From contig NC_088796.1 in NCBI RefSeq assembly GCF_011386835.1, positions 29,529,011-29,593,010 of the forward strand: 64,000 nucleotides of DNA, written 5' to 3'. The DNA comes from Chrysemys picta bellii. Lineage: Eukaryota; Chordata; Testudines; Emydidae. The position numbers and the translations under genes were made by a program. Shown here in pieces: positions 46,009-58,063 of this stretch. Position 1 is the first letter of the stretch, and every line of letters begins with the position of its first letter. The notes under the pieces are model-generated. The model had not been told where the DNA came from, did not search any database, and worked only from the letters and a program-made list of their open reading frames with translations.

Positions 46009-46964
46009 ATACAGGCCAAGTGTAAATCAGTAATGATTGGAGGCCAAGGAGACCTCAATATTATCTCTGCACTCCCCCAATGTCTATTTGAATGTCAATT
46101 AACAACATCAGAGAAAGTGTAATCAGTTTTTCATGGTAACAAAAGCAACAAAGGAAAATGTGGGAGGTGTTTTAGAAGTAGTTGAAAGGCTTAGTACAGG
46201 GATGATAAACTTAAAGTGGCAATTAATCCAAGCTTGAAGCATGCTACTGGAGTTCATAGTCTCTTATGTACAGATATAGCAGGATAGTCTTAAAAGCAGA
46301 TGGTTCAAAGTAAGACATGAACCTATAAGAAACATGACTGGGGCTACCATTTCCTCTTGCTCTGAAAAAAATTTATTTCAGGGAATTAGTTACCGGGGGG
46401 GGGAGGGAGAATGGCTACTCCCTGTTACCCTTTGAATCGTAGCCAGTTAATGTCTTGCAAAGGAAGAAAATAATCTCAAATACTTCATGGTTTAATCAAA
46501 GACAATACAAAAATTGTGTTTTGAAGGGGACAAAGTGGGATGATATTTGCTTCTTAGGCATTTTTCAGATTACAGGCAAATTCTAATTCAGATTATCCTA
46601 ATTTACATGTAGGGTGGAAATGATAGGGACTTTAAGAAAATCAACTAGTTTTAACAATTATTGGTTTTGGAAGAAGTACTTCCAGGCACATTTGGTCACA
46701 TTTTTCTTGCTGGAGCTTCCTTTGGCTAAATATAATTTTATTGTACACACTCCACTTCCAGACTAAGCATCACTAACCCTACAAATGTCCATGCAGAATG
46801 GGCCCGTATGGAAGCCATATTGCAAATACCAGGTATATATATTTCTGACCCATTGTCAGTATTATATATTACTGCTGAGCCCCCTGGAGTGGAACACTCT
46901 TTCAGTAGCGTTGAATTTATAAACTATGTCCTTGCATTGTTCTGATCCTATTAGTAGGTTAATA
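46009..46964. other. intergenic DNA, no gene seen
   Basis: AT-rich with no recognised feature. Confidence 0.45.
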
Positions 46965-47135
46965 GAATCATAGAATATCTGGGTTGGAAGGGACCTCAGG
47001 AGGTCATCTAGTCCAACCCCCTGCTCAAAGCAGGACCAATCCACAACTAAATCATCCCAGCCAGGGCTTACCGATAGTCAAGCTGGGCCTTAAAAACCTC
47101 TAAGGATGGAGATTCCACCATGCCCCATGGTGAAA
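46965..47135 (-). repeat. CR1 LINE 3' end
   Basis: On the minus strand it ends with the CR1 tail: GGTTGGACTAGATGACCTCC, TGAGGTCCCTTCCAACCC, then repeated ATTCTATGA octamers. Upstream, TAAAAACCTCTAAGGATGGA, GATTCCACCA (plus strand) continues into true CR1 3' UTR rather than a SINE head. Confidence 0.85.
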
Positions 47136-47445
47136 AAGAATGGTGAAAATACACAAGCAGGTGGAGAACAGAGACAGCAGATGTATTGGAGAACCAGATG
47201 CAGGTGAAGTGGATGCCAACACAGATAATACATGCACCGGCTAGATATAGGGAGGTGCATCTGTGGGAATGGACTGGATCACAATGCAGATAGCCGAGTA
47301 AATGGCTATGTAAATACTGTCAAGTAACTTGACATAAGTGTTGGGGGAGAGGTCGTTTTGGTTATGTGAAATTTAGCAGTGTAAAGAAATGTTATCTGGA
47401 AACGGTGCAGAGAGAGAGATGCATACAAATCAAGAATGTACTGAA

Positions 47446-47447
<2 letters not shown>

Positions 47448-47481
<34 letters not shown>
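47448..47481. repeat. (GT)n microsatellite
   Basis: About 17 GT units. Confidence 0.95.
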
Positions 47482-47482
<1 letters not shown>

Positions 47483-47664
47483 TGGATCCAGTTATAGGGA
47501 CAGAGTTACATACATCATCCATTCTAATTTTATTTTTCTGAAACCTACCGCTATTTAAGATTTAGGGGACAAACATACAAAAGTAGTGATGATGTTCATT
47601 CAAGTTTTTACTGAGTTCTAAAATGTCACAGATTTTATTGAGATGCATTTCTCTCTCTCTCTCC

Positions 47665-47723
<59 letters not shown>

Positions 47724-49114
47724 GCCCTTTTCCCCTTTGATTATGTCATAAATAACCTATGATAGATACTATATATAAGTGGTGCACTAGAAAAACTTAA
47801 GATAGTTAGATCCAGTTAAAAGGTAAGGAGAAACCTTATGACATCTGTCAGTGTGCTGCTTAGCATATAGTTAAAGGAAACATTCACAATATTTAATTTA
47901 ATGCACAATCCAGTTTCTCACACTCCTTTAAAATTTTATTTCCTCACCACTCACAAATCTATTTGTTTTTATCTTTATATAAGTGCAGTTAATATCTATG
48001 TGCACCATTTTTCCAACGTTGACAAGAGTCATTTCCTATTGATTGAAGCAGTTTGGTCTAGTCCAGCAAATAATTGCATCTACCAGCGTTATCTTTTTTT
48101 TTATAGACCAATCCTTTAAAGCATGTTTTTGGGGAATGGATAAAGGCTTCAGAGAGACATTTATAGTATCCAGCACTAAAATTCTTCGAATAGGGAAGAT
48201 AGAATGTATAGTATTCCCAACTCATTAGTGATATTGTGGAGAAAAAGCTTCATTGGACTTCAAGAAATCACAACAGATACTCTCAGAGCATGTACAGATG
48301 TGATTTTATTTTCTTATTTTTTTCCCTCCAAACTTATGGCAATATTCTTTCCTCTAGTGTTATAAGCACGGGAAGCCATATCTAAAGCTCTGTGTGTTCT
48401 ATGATTCTGTAGCCACTGAATTTGCTGAAGAAACCACCCCTAGCTGCAGAATGATATGCTAGACTCTAAGCTTTCTTCTTTTTTCTCTAAACAAAAATCA
48501 AGCCCATGATAATGAAAGATGCAGGGTGTTCAGCACAAGCCAATTACTATGGGATGTAAATGTAGATTTAAGAGCCTAATTTTATGCATCCAGTTTTGAA
48601 AATTACGAGTATAGTTTCTAGCCCTTGTTAGTGTGAAGTAAATCTTCCAAACATGAATAAAATGGAAATTAATGCTAAGGTGTCTACTTGAGTCTGTAGC
48701 TGCCTGAAAAAATCACTCTGAGGCATGTGAACTGCCCATGCATCCCAATAAGATATTAATACTGAAAACTAATGGTGATTTAAACGTCAGCATTGTTAAT
48801 CGCTTTACGGTTGACCATTACAGTAGGAACATCCAGCTTTTATGCTTAACCCACAGTCCCAGTCTAGCTCTGATGGCTTACCGCGTGACAACAAGCCCCA
48901 ACTGCCTTCTGACAACTTCCATAATGCTTGGACACATTTTCAATGCAAGATTCTGCAGAACATTAAAAAAGCAGGGGCAGCATGAACTAAACTGAATTTG
49001 ATATCAAATTGAATAACATAAAAAAGTAATGCAGTGATTGCTTTCATTTTTCATCTTTCATTCAGCAGTACTCTGAATTTCTTAATTTATCTGAAGCTTC
49101 CACATATCTCCAGT
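47482..49114. other. intergenic DNA with a compound microsatellite
   Basis: Apart from the compound repeat at 47650-47722, the sequence is AT-rich and I see no gene. The frames at 47901-48228 and 48738-48995 show no domain. Confidence 0.45.
47650..47722. repeat. compound microsatellite (TC)n(GT)n(AT)n
   Basis: Three consecutive dinucleotide blocks: TC at about 47650-47663, GT at about 47665-47690 and AT at about 47691-47722. Confidence 0.95.
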
Positions 49115-50165
49115 CTGTAAGAATATAACAATGGTCATACTGAGTCAGACCAATAGTCCATCTAGCCCAGTATCCTGTCTTCTGACAGTAGCCAGGGCCA
49201 GATGCTTCAGACGGAGTGAACAAAACAAGGTAATTTATCAAGTAATGAAGCAGTCCCAGAGTCTAGCAGTCAGAGGCTGAGACATGCTGAGCATGGGGTT
49301 GCATCATTGACCCTCTTGCCTGATAGCCACTGATGGACCTATCCTCCAGGAACTTATCTAATTCTTTTTTGAACCCAGTTATAGTTTTGACCTTCACAAC
49401 AGTCCCTAGTAATGAGTTTCACAAGCTGGTTGTGCACTGTGTGAAGAAATACTTACATTTCTTTTAAACGCGCTGCCTACTAATTTCATTGGATGACCTC
49501 TGGTTCTTGTGTTATGTGAAGGGATAAGTAACACTTCCTTGTTTGATTTCTCCACATCATTCATGATTTTATAGACCTCTATCATATCTCCATGAATAGT
49601 CCCAGTCTTTTTTCTTTCTCCTCATATGGAAGCTGATTCATACCCCTAATCATTTTGTTGCCCTTCTCCGCACTTTTTCCAGTTCTAATATATCTTTGAG
49701 ATGGGGTGACTAGAATTGCATGCCGTATTCAATGTTTGAGTGTACCATGGATTTATATAGTGGCATTATGATATTTTCTGTCTTATTATCTATCCCTTTC
49801 TTAATGGTTCCTAATATTCTGTTCACTTTTTTGACTGCTGCTGCACATGGAGCGGATGTTTTCAGAGAACTATCCACAGTGATTCCAAGATCTCTTTCTT
49901 GAGTGGTAACTGCTAATTTAGACCCCATCATTTTGTATGTACAGTTGGGATTATGTTTTCCAATGTGCATTACTTTGCATTTATTAACATTGAACTTCAT
50001 CCGTCATTTTGTTGCCCAGTCACCCAGTTTTATTAGATCCCTTTGTAACTCTTCGCAGTTTGCTTTGGACTTCTCTATCTTGAGTAATTTTGTATCATTT
50101 GCCACTTTGCTTTTTACCCCTTTTTCCAGATAATTTATGACTATGTTGAACAGCACTGGTCTCAG
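49115..50165 (-). mobile_element. CR1 LINE, 3' part of ORF2 and 3' UTR, decayed
   Basis: On the minus strand a frame at 50342-50004 ends with a remnant of the reverse-transcriptase region (VANDTKLLKI, from the catalytic-box area with the aspartates lost). Then 50000-49710 encodes MKFNVNKCKVMHIGKHNPNC, an LAVTTQERDLGITVDSSLK block, and KKVNRILGTIKKGIDNKTEN, the CR1 C-terminal region. The 3' UTR ends near 49115 with antisense CCATACTGGG-type text. Stops and frame shifts make it dead, and it is truncated at the 5' side. Confidence 0.85.
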
Positions 50166-52209
50166 TCTACAATGGAGTGCGGCAGAATCCAGATGTCTGG
50201 CTGCAAAACTTAGGTCAACCTTCCTGCAAAATACCCAGGGCTTGACCATAATCATTAAATCCCAGTTTAGGAGTGTGAAAGGAGTCCAAGCCCTGTAGCA
50301 TGCTCCTGCCCAGGCTGTGATACCAAGGAAGTTTTCCCCCAAAACTTTTTGATGTTAGATTTCCCCAGAAAAATGAGGGATGGGATCGAGAGGTAGCCAC
50401 TGATTGGAAGCCATGGTGACAAGCACAGTATAAATGCTAAGAGAGGACAGAGTCAGAGATGTGTCAATCTGTCTGTCACATCCAGTAGCATGCTATTTCC
50501 TATCCGAAATCCATTTGGGCTTGAATGCTGCTTGAAGAAGCATTCACACCCTTTTCCCCCTCTGCTGATGATGACATAAAGGAGTCAATAAGAATCATTC
50601 TGTATACAACACAGTTGGGGTAGAAGGAGGGTAGAGGTGCAGGGCATCTGTGGATCTCAGATGATCCAGTGGTTTGAGGGATTACAGTCATCAATGTCTC
50701 CTTCTCCCCAGAATAAATGAGTAGGAACTTCTAAGGTTGCATAGGGGCTAGTATGCCCATTTCCCAGGGGGGACTGTTTAATGGAAGGAAAATTATATCT
50801 TAAGCTTGGGAGGTTTTGTTCAACTATTTTTCAGGTTTTGGAAAGTTAAATTGTACGCTGAAAGTGGTGTGTTTTTTCATTCAGTCATAATCAAAAAGCA
50901 GTGAAATGATTTTCCCCTCAAACTTTGAATAACAAAAGGGCCACTTCTGGGCAGAGATCACAGAAGATGGAAAAATTGAAACCCTCAGAAAGAATATTTA
51001 AGAAAATTACAAGCTTGTGAATATGGGGCTAAATATAAGGTTTGTTTGGACTTGACTAGCTTTCACTGTTGTAAAAGCTGTAATAAATCTTGCAGGTCTA
51101 GAATACAGACTTACATTTTATAATGAAACATCACTATCAGGCCAACAGAAACAAAGATACAATTATGCTTTCAAAAAGCTGAATTCAGGTTCCTGTCTTA
51201 TCGGCTTTTATTACTAGAATGGGAAACAGGGTTTCTTGCATATCCTTTGACATATCAAAATAATCCATGGTTCTTGATTAACTTCTTGCTGCTAGAAATC
51301 AATTTGTCAAGGGTCAGCACTAGTGAAGCACAAACATATCGGTACTTAGCTGAGTAACCTCAGTCCCAAGGGGGTAAATGTTATAAGCTGCCCAACACTG
51401 ACTATTCATGCAAGGAATGCCAAAAATAGCATAACATACTATAAGTAAGGAAGAAGGTTTTGATCATATTAATTGGAGCAACATGCTTCACTCTTGCTGG
51501 AAAAAAAAGTAGAAATGTACATGCTGCTGAAAAATGATGTGTCTAAGACATGTTTTGGAACGATGTTTCATTTCAGAACACCAACATAAAAAATATTTAA
51601 GACCCTTACCGATTTCTGTTATATGTATGAAATCCTGAACGTAATAAAGTTGACTTTGCTTAACAAGGACTGAAGGTGCTATTGGCCACAGTCATGGCTT
51701 TTGGTATAAGAATCTAAACAGAACAGAAAAAAAGGCCACTCAACCTTTTCAACAGTGGTGTTGCAGAGCAGAAAACGGCAGCCAGCCTGAAACCTTACCA
51801 GACGGGCCAATGAAGTTGGGGGGAGGTGCTATCTGCATTGGAATAGGAATTGCTGCTAGAAACCTATTATGGTCCCCCTGCAACTACTATAAAGGGAGCA
51901 GGTTACCTGTGGGAGATAGTGGTGAATCACTCTGTGTGTGTTCTGTTAGTGCTAAGGAGAGATTGAAAGATGTTGTCAGCAGAATAGACAGAAGGACCAG
52001 CCTGAAAATCTCACATACAAAATTTAAGCACCACTGAATTCCTAGCTAAACAGACTTCCTAATTAAGCAGTGTAAACTGAAATTCCTTTTGGCACAGCTC
52101 ACCTTATAATGGGGCCTAGCAAGAACACCTTTTGTGTTTTTAACATCAGAATTTTCTGGAATTTTGTTGAAACTAGAAACCTTAGAAAGCCTACAATAGG
52201 AAAAGGCTT
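50166..52209. other. intergenic DNA, no gene seen
   Basis: No exon or definable repeat found. Confidence 0.4.
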
Positions 52210-52400
52210 CAGAAACTGTTAACATTTTAAGGGCTTTAGAAAGGTAGATATTATCCCAGTTTTATAGATGAGAAAACTAAAGTATAGAGAGGCAACTTGC
52301 CCAACATCCCTTGTTGCGTCACTAACAAAACAGGAAATAGAACCCGGATTACCTGTTGTAACCACTAGATCACTGTGGCCCCTCCCTGGCCCCAGGATAA
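52210..52400 (-). repeat. MIR/CORE-type SINE
   Basis: The plus-strand text CCCAGTTTTATAGATGAGAA, then GGCAACTTGCCCAACATCCC, ending in GAACCCGGATTACC and ACCACTAGATCAC, is antisense to the MIR core and tRNA head. Confidence 0.65.
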
Positions 52401-53385
52401 TGTGCTTGTTCATATTATAGAATAATAAAGCAAGAGCATCTTCAAGAAAATTTCCATTTTAAAATTCCTAGCTTTTGTCTGAGTTTTCTAGAGAAGTATT
52501 TTAACTATGTGAATCTGCAGTTCTAGATAAATAACTAAAGACTTATTTTAGACAAAATTATCTTATGCAGCACCCCCTTGTCTAATTTTACTCAGTTACA
52601 TTGGATCAGTGTAGATTCAGTACTATGGAATGATGTGTAGTACAATGTTACATATAAATTATCAGGGTCATATACTGTAATTCGGAGATTTTAATGTGTT
52701 GGGAATTACATGGTTGAATTTCTGAGATCTCATTGATAAGTATGTTCTCAGTATATCTTTCCCTGATCCTTCTCCCTCCCGTTCCTTTCAACACTTACAT
52801 AGTTCAGAAAAGAGATTGGATTCTGTTGTCAGGGACACTGGTGTAAACCCACTGACTTCACTGAATACAGTACCATCTCTTTGTTACTGGCCATAATCAT
52901 ATTGGTATACTTACTGCTTCTATCATGTTTTATCAACATTAACTAAATAAGTGAACAATCAGGACTGCACAGTCATTGAACAGAGATGATGGTTTGCACA
53001 CTATTATGGCAAGAAGAGAGTTTGATTTGTTTCTTAATGTGGAACCAAACCTCTAATCTTTTATTTAGAAAACTAAGAACTACAGATAAAATATATTCAA
53101 ATTACTGTATTCTGTACACATGTAAATTTATAAGCCTGTCTAAGAACCGAATCCTGAGAGGTGCACAGTCCTCTCAACTCCCATGAAAATCCCATTGATG
53201 TCACTGGGAACTGAGAATGCTTCCATCTTTCAGAGGAATTCAGTCCCTACATCTGCACATACCAGATCCCTAAAGACTATATACTACTCAGGGAACAAGT
53301 ACTCTGAAAAAATTCATTCCAAAACAATCCATTAACTGCTTTGCTGTCTCTGAACACATCAGACCATATTCATAAGCCCTAACAC
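52401..53385. other. intergenic DNA, no gene seen
   Basis: AT-rich; a short palindromic repeat remnant (CCCATTGATGTCACTGGG) lies near 53190. Confidence 0.45.
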
Positions 53386-53465
53386 TTAGGCTACATCTAT
53401 ACTGCAGGAGGTCAGATTAGATGATCATGCTGGTCTCTTCTGTCCTTAAAGTCTGAGTCATCTGA
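53386..53465 (+). repeat. MITE end fused to a CR1-like tail
   Basis: TTAGGCTACATCTATACTGC is a decayed end of the Harbinger-like MITE family. It runs straight into GGTCAGATTAGATGATCATG, CTGGTCTCTTCTGTCC, a CR1/SINE 3' tail. One probably truncated the other. Confidence 0.5.
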
Positions 53466-53872
53466 ATTTTAAAGAGTGTGGCTTTAACCCAAAATATTGG
53501 ATCTATGACAGTCCTCTTTTTCCTTTAGAACTTGTTGCTCACTAGGTAGAAACTACATGGTGATTTAAATTTAAAGCCTGATTGATAAGATTGTGTTTAA
53601 TGGCCTCACTTATTTTAAAAACACTAGTGTGACATGGAGTCAGTGGCAATGATTCGTCTTTTTTTCCCCTTAAAAGCACTAATTATTTAAAATTACTCTG
53701 AATTCCCATCACCCTTTTCTGCTTCTCCTCCCCACGCAGAAACAGTGACTTCTCCCTCCCCTCCCCCTGCCCCCATTTCTTCTAGGTCATCAGCATAAAG
53801 CACTCTCTCTGTTTCCACTTCATTTCCCTGGAAGCATTGACACCCATCCCTACACCAAGCCTGTCACTTAGG

Positions 53873-54297
53873 CTATGTCTACACTGCACACCAGTGACAG
53901 CAGTGCGTAGGGGATATGGATCTACACACCTCAGTGAAAAATAAGCTGCGTCCACACAGTGGTATGGACTTACACATGTCAGTGAAAGTTTCTGGCACGT
54001 GGGAGGCAGTGGGGAAAGGCTTCAGCAGCTCCCCACTGATACAGCCTTTCACTGAAGTGAGGTAAGGCTTCTGGGAGGCAGTGGTGGAAAGCTCCAGCAG
54101 TGGGGAAGCAACAGGACACTACACTGCTATAAATAGTAGTGTACATGGGGACACACGGCTTGGACGAATAGGGATTTGTGTAGGGTACGTTCCCACAGGC
54201 TTCAGGCATGTTTTTACTCGCCTAAGCAATGCTACACAATCTACGCCGCTATTTATACCTGTGCTGGGGGTATGTACTCTACACACCACCAAAAGAA
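53873..54297. mobile_element. probable Harbinger-like MITE
   Basis: The left end GGCTATGTCTACACTGC is a good family match. The right end, near GGTATGTACTCTACACACC, is weak. Inside, GGGAGGCAGTGG...AAAG...CCAGCAG occurs twice as a direct repeat. Boundaries are uncertain. Confidence 0.5.
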
Positions 54298-55383
54298 GTG
54301 TGCAGTGTTGTCATCCCTTTAGCTACCCTGGTAATAGGTATCTTAGAATCACTATAGACTAGATGGCATTGCATGTACTCATTGTCACCCAGCAAGATCC
54401 AGCCCCTCCAACACTGAATCAATCTTCCTTTCTTCCTAAGCCCATCTCCAATTTCCAGACAGGCTCCATCTGTTCTCTTGCCTCCCCAGCCTGAGAGCCA
54501 ACTGCCCCCCACAGCACTGACTACATCCAGCCTGAGCACTGCACCCACCCGTCCTTGCATCCATTTTATCCATCCGCCTCATAGCTCTGGACCTCTTGTG
54601 TCTCCCCACCGTCACCCATAGCCATCCAGCCACCCCACCCTGCTGCAGTGCTGCATCCATTCTCCCCTAGTACCACGCTCACCCCCCTGATTCTCCCCCA
54701 TCCCCATGCACTGTGCTGTTCTTTCCTCCCACTGATCCCTTCCTCTGGCAGAGCAGACAAAGCTAGCTTGGGGGGATGTGCATCAGGTGCCACCGCACAG
54801 GGAGCTCTGCGGTCAGGCGGCTGCCTCCATTAGCTGGTTGGTGCGGGGGAAGTGTAGAAAATCTCCCTACTGTCCCCCCAAGGCCACTAGTGGTACAGTC
54901 CGTGTTGTGCTGAGGGATTCGCCCGCCTGTCTGGGAAGGCGCCAGCGCTGCTCCTCAGCCTGGCACGAGGGGGCAGGAGGCTGAGGGGTGCGGAGGGAGT
55001 CAGGTGAGCTGGGTCCTGTCCCCTTTCACCAGGGGCCTGGCACAGACGCTGGGCACTCGCCATCTGTGCCCCATGGTCATATGCTGTGGCCCCAACGGCG
55101 CCTCCGGAGCCTGCCCACTGCCCGGCTGCTGGGTGTTGGAGCCATGGGGTGTACCTGACCCCACAGAGGTCCAGGGGAGCTTGCATTGGGGGGCGGTGGG
55201 CCGGCTGCCAACACTCAGGTTGTCAGCCTTCTGGAGGTGTGGCTCTGGGGAAATTTATTGATTGTGCCTTTGCCGGGGGGAGCGTAGTTTTCCACCCTGA
55301 GTGATGTCGCTCCTATGGCGACTGGAGTGACGAGCCCCTGCGCACATCCACCCGAATCCCAGAGGCCAGGCCATATTGTGTGC
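54298..55383. other. GC-rich intergenic stretch
   Basis: Cytosine-rich then GC-rich DNA (about 54640-55340) with moderate CpG content. It produces overlapping Pro/Gly/Ala-rich frames on both strands, a compositional effect. It may be a repeat or a weak CpG island. I found no exon with splice sites. Confidence 0.4.
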
Positions 55384-55605
55384 TTGGCCTAGGGGGGCAG
55401 AGCACTAGTCTGGATCTCAGAAGAGTTGGGTTCCATTCCTGTCACAGCCACCAACCTGCTGGGTGATTTGGGCCGGTCACATCACTTCCCTGTGCCTCAG
55501 CATGCCCATCAGTAAAATGGGGTGATGATACTGACCTCCTTCAGAAAGGGCTTTGAGCTCTACTGATGAAAAGTACTCTATAAGAGTGAGGGATTATTAT
55601 TACTG
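55384..55605 (+). repeat. MIR/CORE-type SINE
   Basis: It reads GCAGAGCACTAGTCTGG (tRNA-like head), a GGGTTCCATTCCTGTCAC B-box-like region, the core CTTCCCTGTGCCTCAGC and AGTAAAATGGGGTGATGATA, and ends in a TTATTATT tail. This is a classic MIR layout in good condition. Confidence 0.75.
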
Positions 55606-56744
55606 ATGTTTAGGGCAGGTACTACAGCCACTCCTAGTACTGAGAGCTCAGGTGGAAACATTATTTGACACAGAGCATTGTATCCTGGGACCTCTGTTTT
55701 CCACTGTGGACACTTCTGTACGAAGGGTCTTGGTGAACAGTATAGGTCATGCATGATGCAACATTGCATCCCAGACTACCTAACCTCCACAGCAGGGTCC
55801 ATCCCTCTACTTAAATCTTCACATCTGTGAAGTCCTGCATAGTGGCTCCATGTCATTGTGTGGCCCATAATTCCAAACAGAAGACACGGGGGCTATGTGC
55901 CACATTGCAAAATCCATACGTCAGCTCTCCCTGCCATGAGAATTTTTAAAGCTCTAAAAATACACACAGGTGGGGAGAAAATACTGGAGCCTACTGAGTG
56001 AATTTTAAAACATTCACAAAATTAATAGTTATTTTAACTAATACAAATATATTTTTAAAGCACAGTACAATTTATTATATAAATTGCCTTCATTTTTCTT
56101 TGCCTTTTTTAACCATTATTTAAATTTTCTATTTCTTTTCACAGCAGGAAAAACAACAAACATACTGGAAGATGACTGTGTATTAAGGCCTCCATCCTGC
56201 AAAGACTTACACATGCTTAACTTTATGTGATTAGCCATCCCACTGAAGTCAATAGGACTCCTATCAGGGTGTAAAATTAAGCACAAGTCTTTGTAGGCTC
56301 GGGGCCTTATTAGCAGAAAGGAAAGTAAGGATTGCTACTTCTGTTTGTAAAGATAAAGAGCAGACAAAATAAAGCTACATTTCCCTATTGATAGCCTCCA
56401 AGAGGCTTTGGGGGTTGGTAGGTTAAAATGCCGCCAGCGGTTCCCTGTCACATACAGTGTGACCATTACTACACCCTCTAAGTGTGGGGCAGCTCATGCC
56501 TTCTACTGTGGCCAACATGTTCCACTGTCCCTTTTGGGTTGGCTAGAGACCATAAGGCCTATGGTTGAGCTGGGTACTCATGAGTCCTTTCCCACACTTG
56601 CACACCCACAGGTGAGCTGGGCAGAATGCGACACTCAATTAAAAACTGACCTTTAATATCAACAAACAATATCTTTCCTTTTCTGGTATTCTCAGGATAT
56701 CCTTTGAAGACCAAACAATTAAAGTGAGACACATATAACTATAC
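55606..56744. other. intergenic DNA, no gene seen
   Basis: No convincing exon, RNA or repeat recognised. Confidence 0.4.
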
Positions 56745-57515
56745 ATACAAAATGATGGGGTCTAAATTAGCTGTTAACACTCAAGAAAGAGATCTTGGAG
56801 TCATTGTGGCTAGTTCTTTGAAAACATCCACTCAATGTGAAGCGGTAGTCAAAAAAGCAAACAGAATGTTGGGAATCATGAAGAAAGGGATCGATAATAA
56901 GACAGAAAATATCATATTGCCTCTGTATAAATACATGGTACGCCCACATCTTAGATACTGCATGCAGATGTGGTCACCCTCATCTCAAAAAAGATATATT
57001 GGAATTGGAAAAGCTTCAGAATAAGGCAACAAAAATGATTAGGGGTATGGAACGGCTGCCATATAAGGAGAGATTAATAAGACTGGGACTTTTCATTTTG
57101 GAAAAGAGACAACTAAGGGGGGGGGATATGATAGAGGTCTATAAAATCATGACTGGTGTGGAGAAAGTAAATAAGGAAGTGTTATTTACTCCTTCTCATA
57201 ACACAACAACTAGGGGTCACCAAATGAAATTAATAGGCAGCAGATTTGAAACAAAAGGACGTATTTTTTCACACAACACACAGTCAACCTGTGGAACTTC
57301 TTGCCATAGAATGTTGTGAAGGCCAAGACTACCAGGTTTCAAAAAAGAACTAGATAAGTTCATGGAGGATAGATCCATCAATGGCTATTAGCCAAGATGG
57401 ACAGAGTTTGCCAGAAGCTGGGAATGGGCGACGGGATGGATCACGGTTGGAAGACAGGATACTGGGTTAAATGGACCTTTGGTCTGACCCAGTATGGCTG
57501 TTCTTATATTTTTAT
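56745..57515 (+). mobile_element. CR1 LINE, 3' part of ORF2 and 3' UTR
   Basis: The frame at 56752-57024 encodes SKLAVNTQERDLGVIVASSL, then KKANRMLGIMKKGIDNKTEN. The next frame, at 56999-57319, gives LEKLQNKATKMIRGMERLPY and then GDMIEVYKIMTGVEKVNKE, the CR1 ORF2 C-terminus, with one frame shift. The 3' UTR carries CCATCAATGGCTATTAGCCA and ends in ACCCAGTATGGCTGTTCTTA. Better preserved than the copy at 49115-50165, but 5'-truncated and dead. Confidence 0.88.
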
Positions 57516-57956
57516 AAGATTAGATTTGGTCCAAATGTTAACTGCCTCACTTATCAAAGTGTGAAACAAGGGAAAGAACCGATGAGGCTGTTACAGAAAC
57601 CCATCATTGAATAATTAATATGCCTCTGATATACACTTTTGATGTTAAGTTGGCAGTCATGAATTAAATGATCAGCTACTTGTTGTAGAGAAAGTATCAA
57701 ATTAAATTTCAAAAGCAGATTATCCGTTACCAGGCTGAAAAATGAAAAAAAAAATCATAGTTTTCTTCTTTCATATCACCCACAACATGCTTTTTCTGTT
57801 ATAACAGGATGAGGATATGAATTATTTTCCAGGATAGATTAAAAGAGGCTATTTAATTTAATTGTGAGTATGGTCAGAAAAGTGTCTATGTTAGAAAGGC
57901 ACTATATACTACTTAATATTGAAATAAATAAGGATATACCACAATTCAAAATGTGC

Positions 57957-58063
57957 ATAAGAACATAAGAACGGCCATACTGGGTCAGACCAAAGGTCCA
58001 TCAAGACCAGTATCCTGTCCTCTGACAGTGGCCAATGGCAGGTGCCCCAAAGGGAATCAGCTC
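57957..58063 (-). repeat. CR1 LINE 3' end
   Basis: Plus-strand ACATAAGAACGGCCATACTG, GGTCAGACCAAAGGTCCATC and the following CAGTGGCCAATGGCAGG are the antisense CR1 3' terminus. The hAT pseudogene follows directly, and the ATG at 58035 lies in CR1 sequence. Confidence 0.85.
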
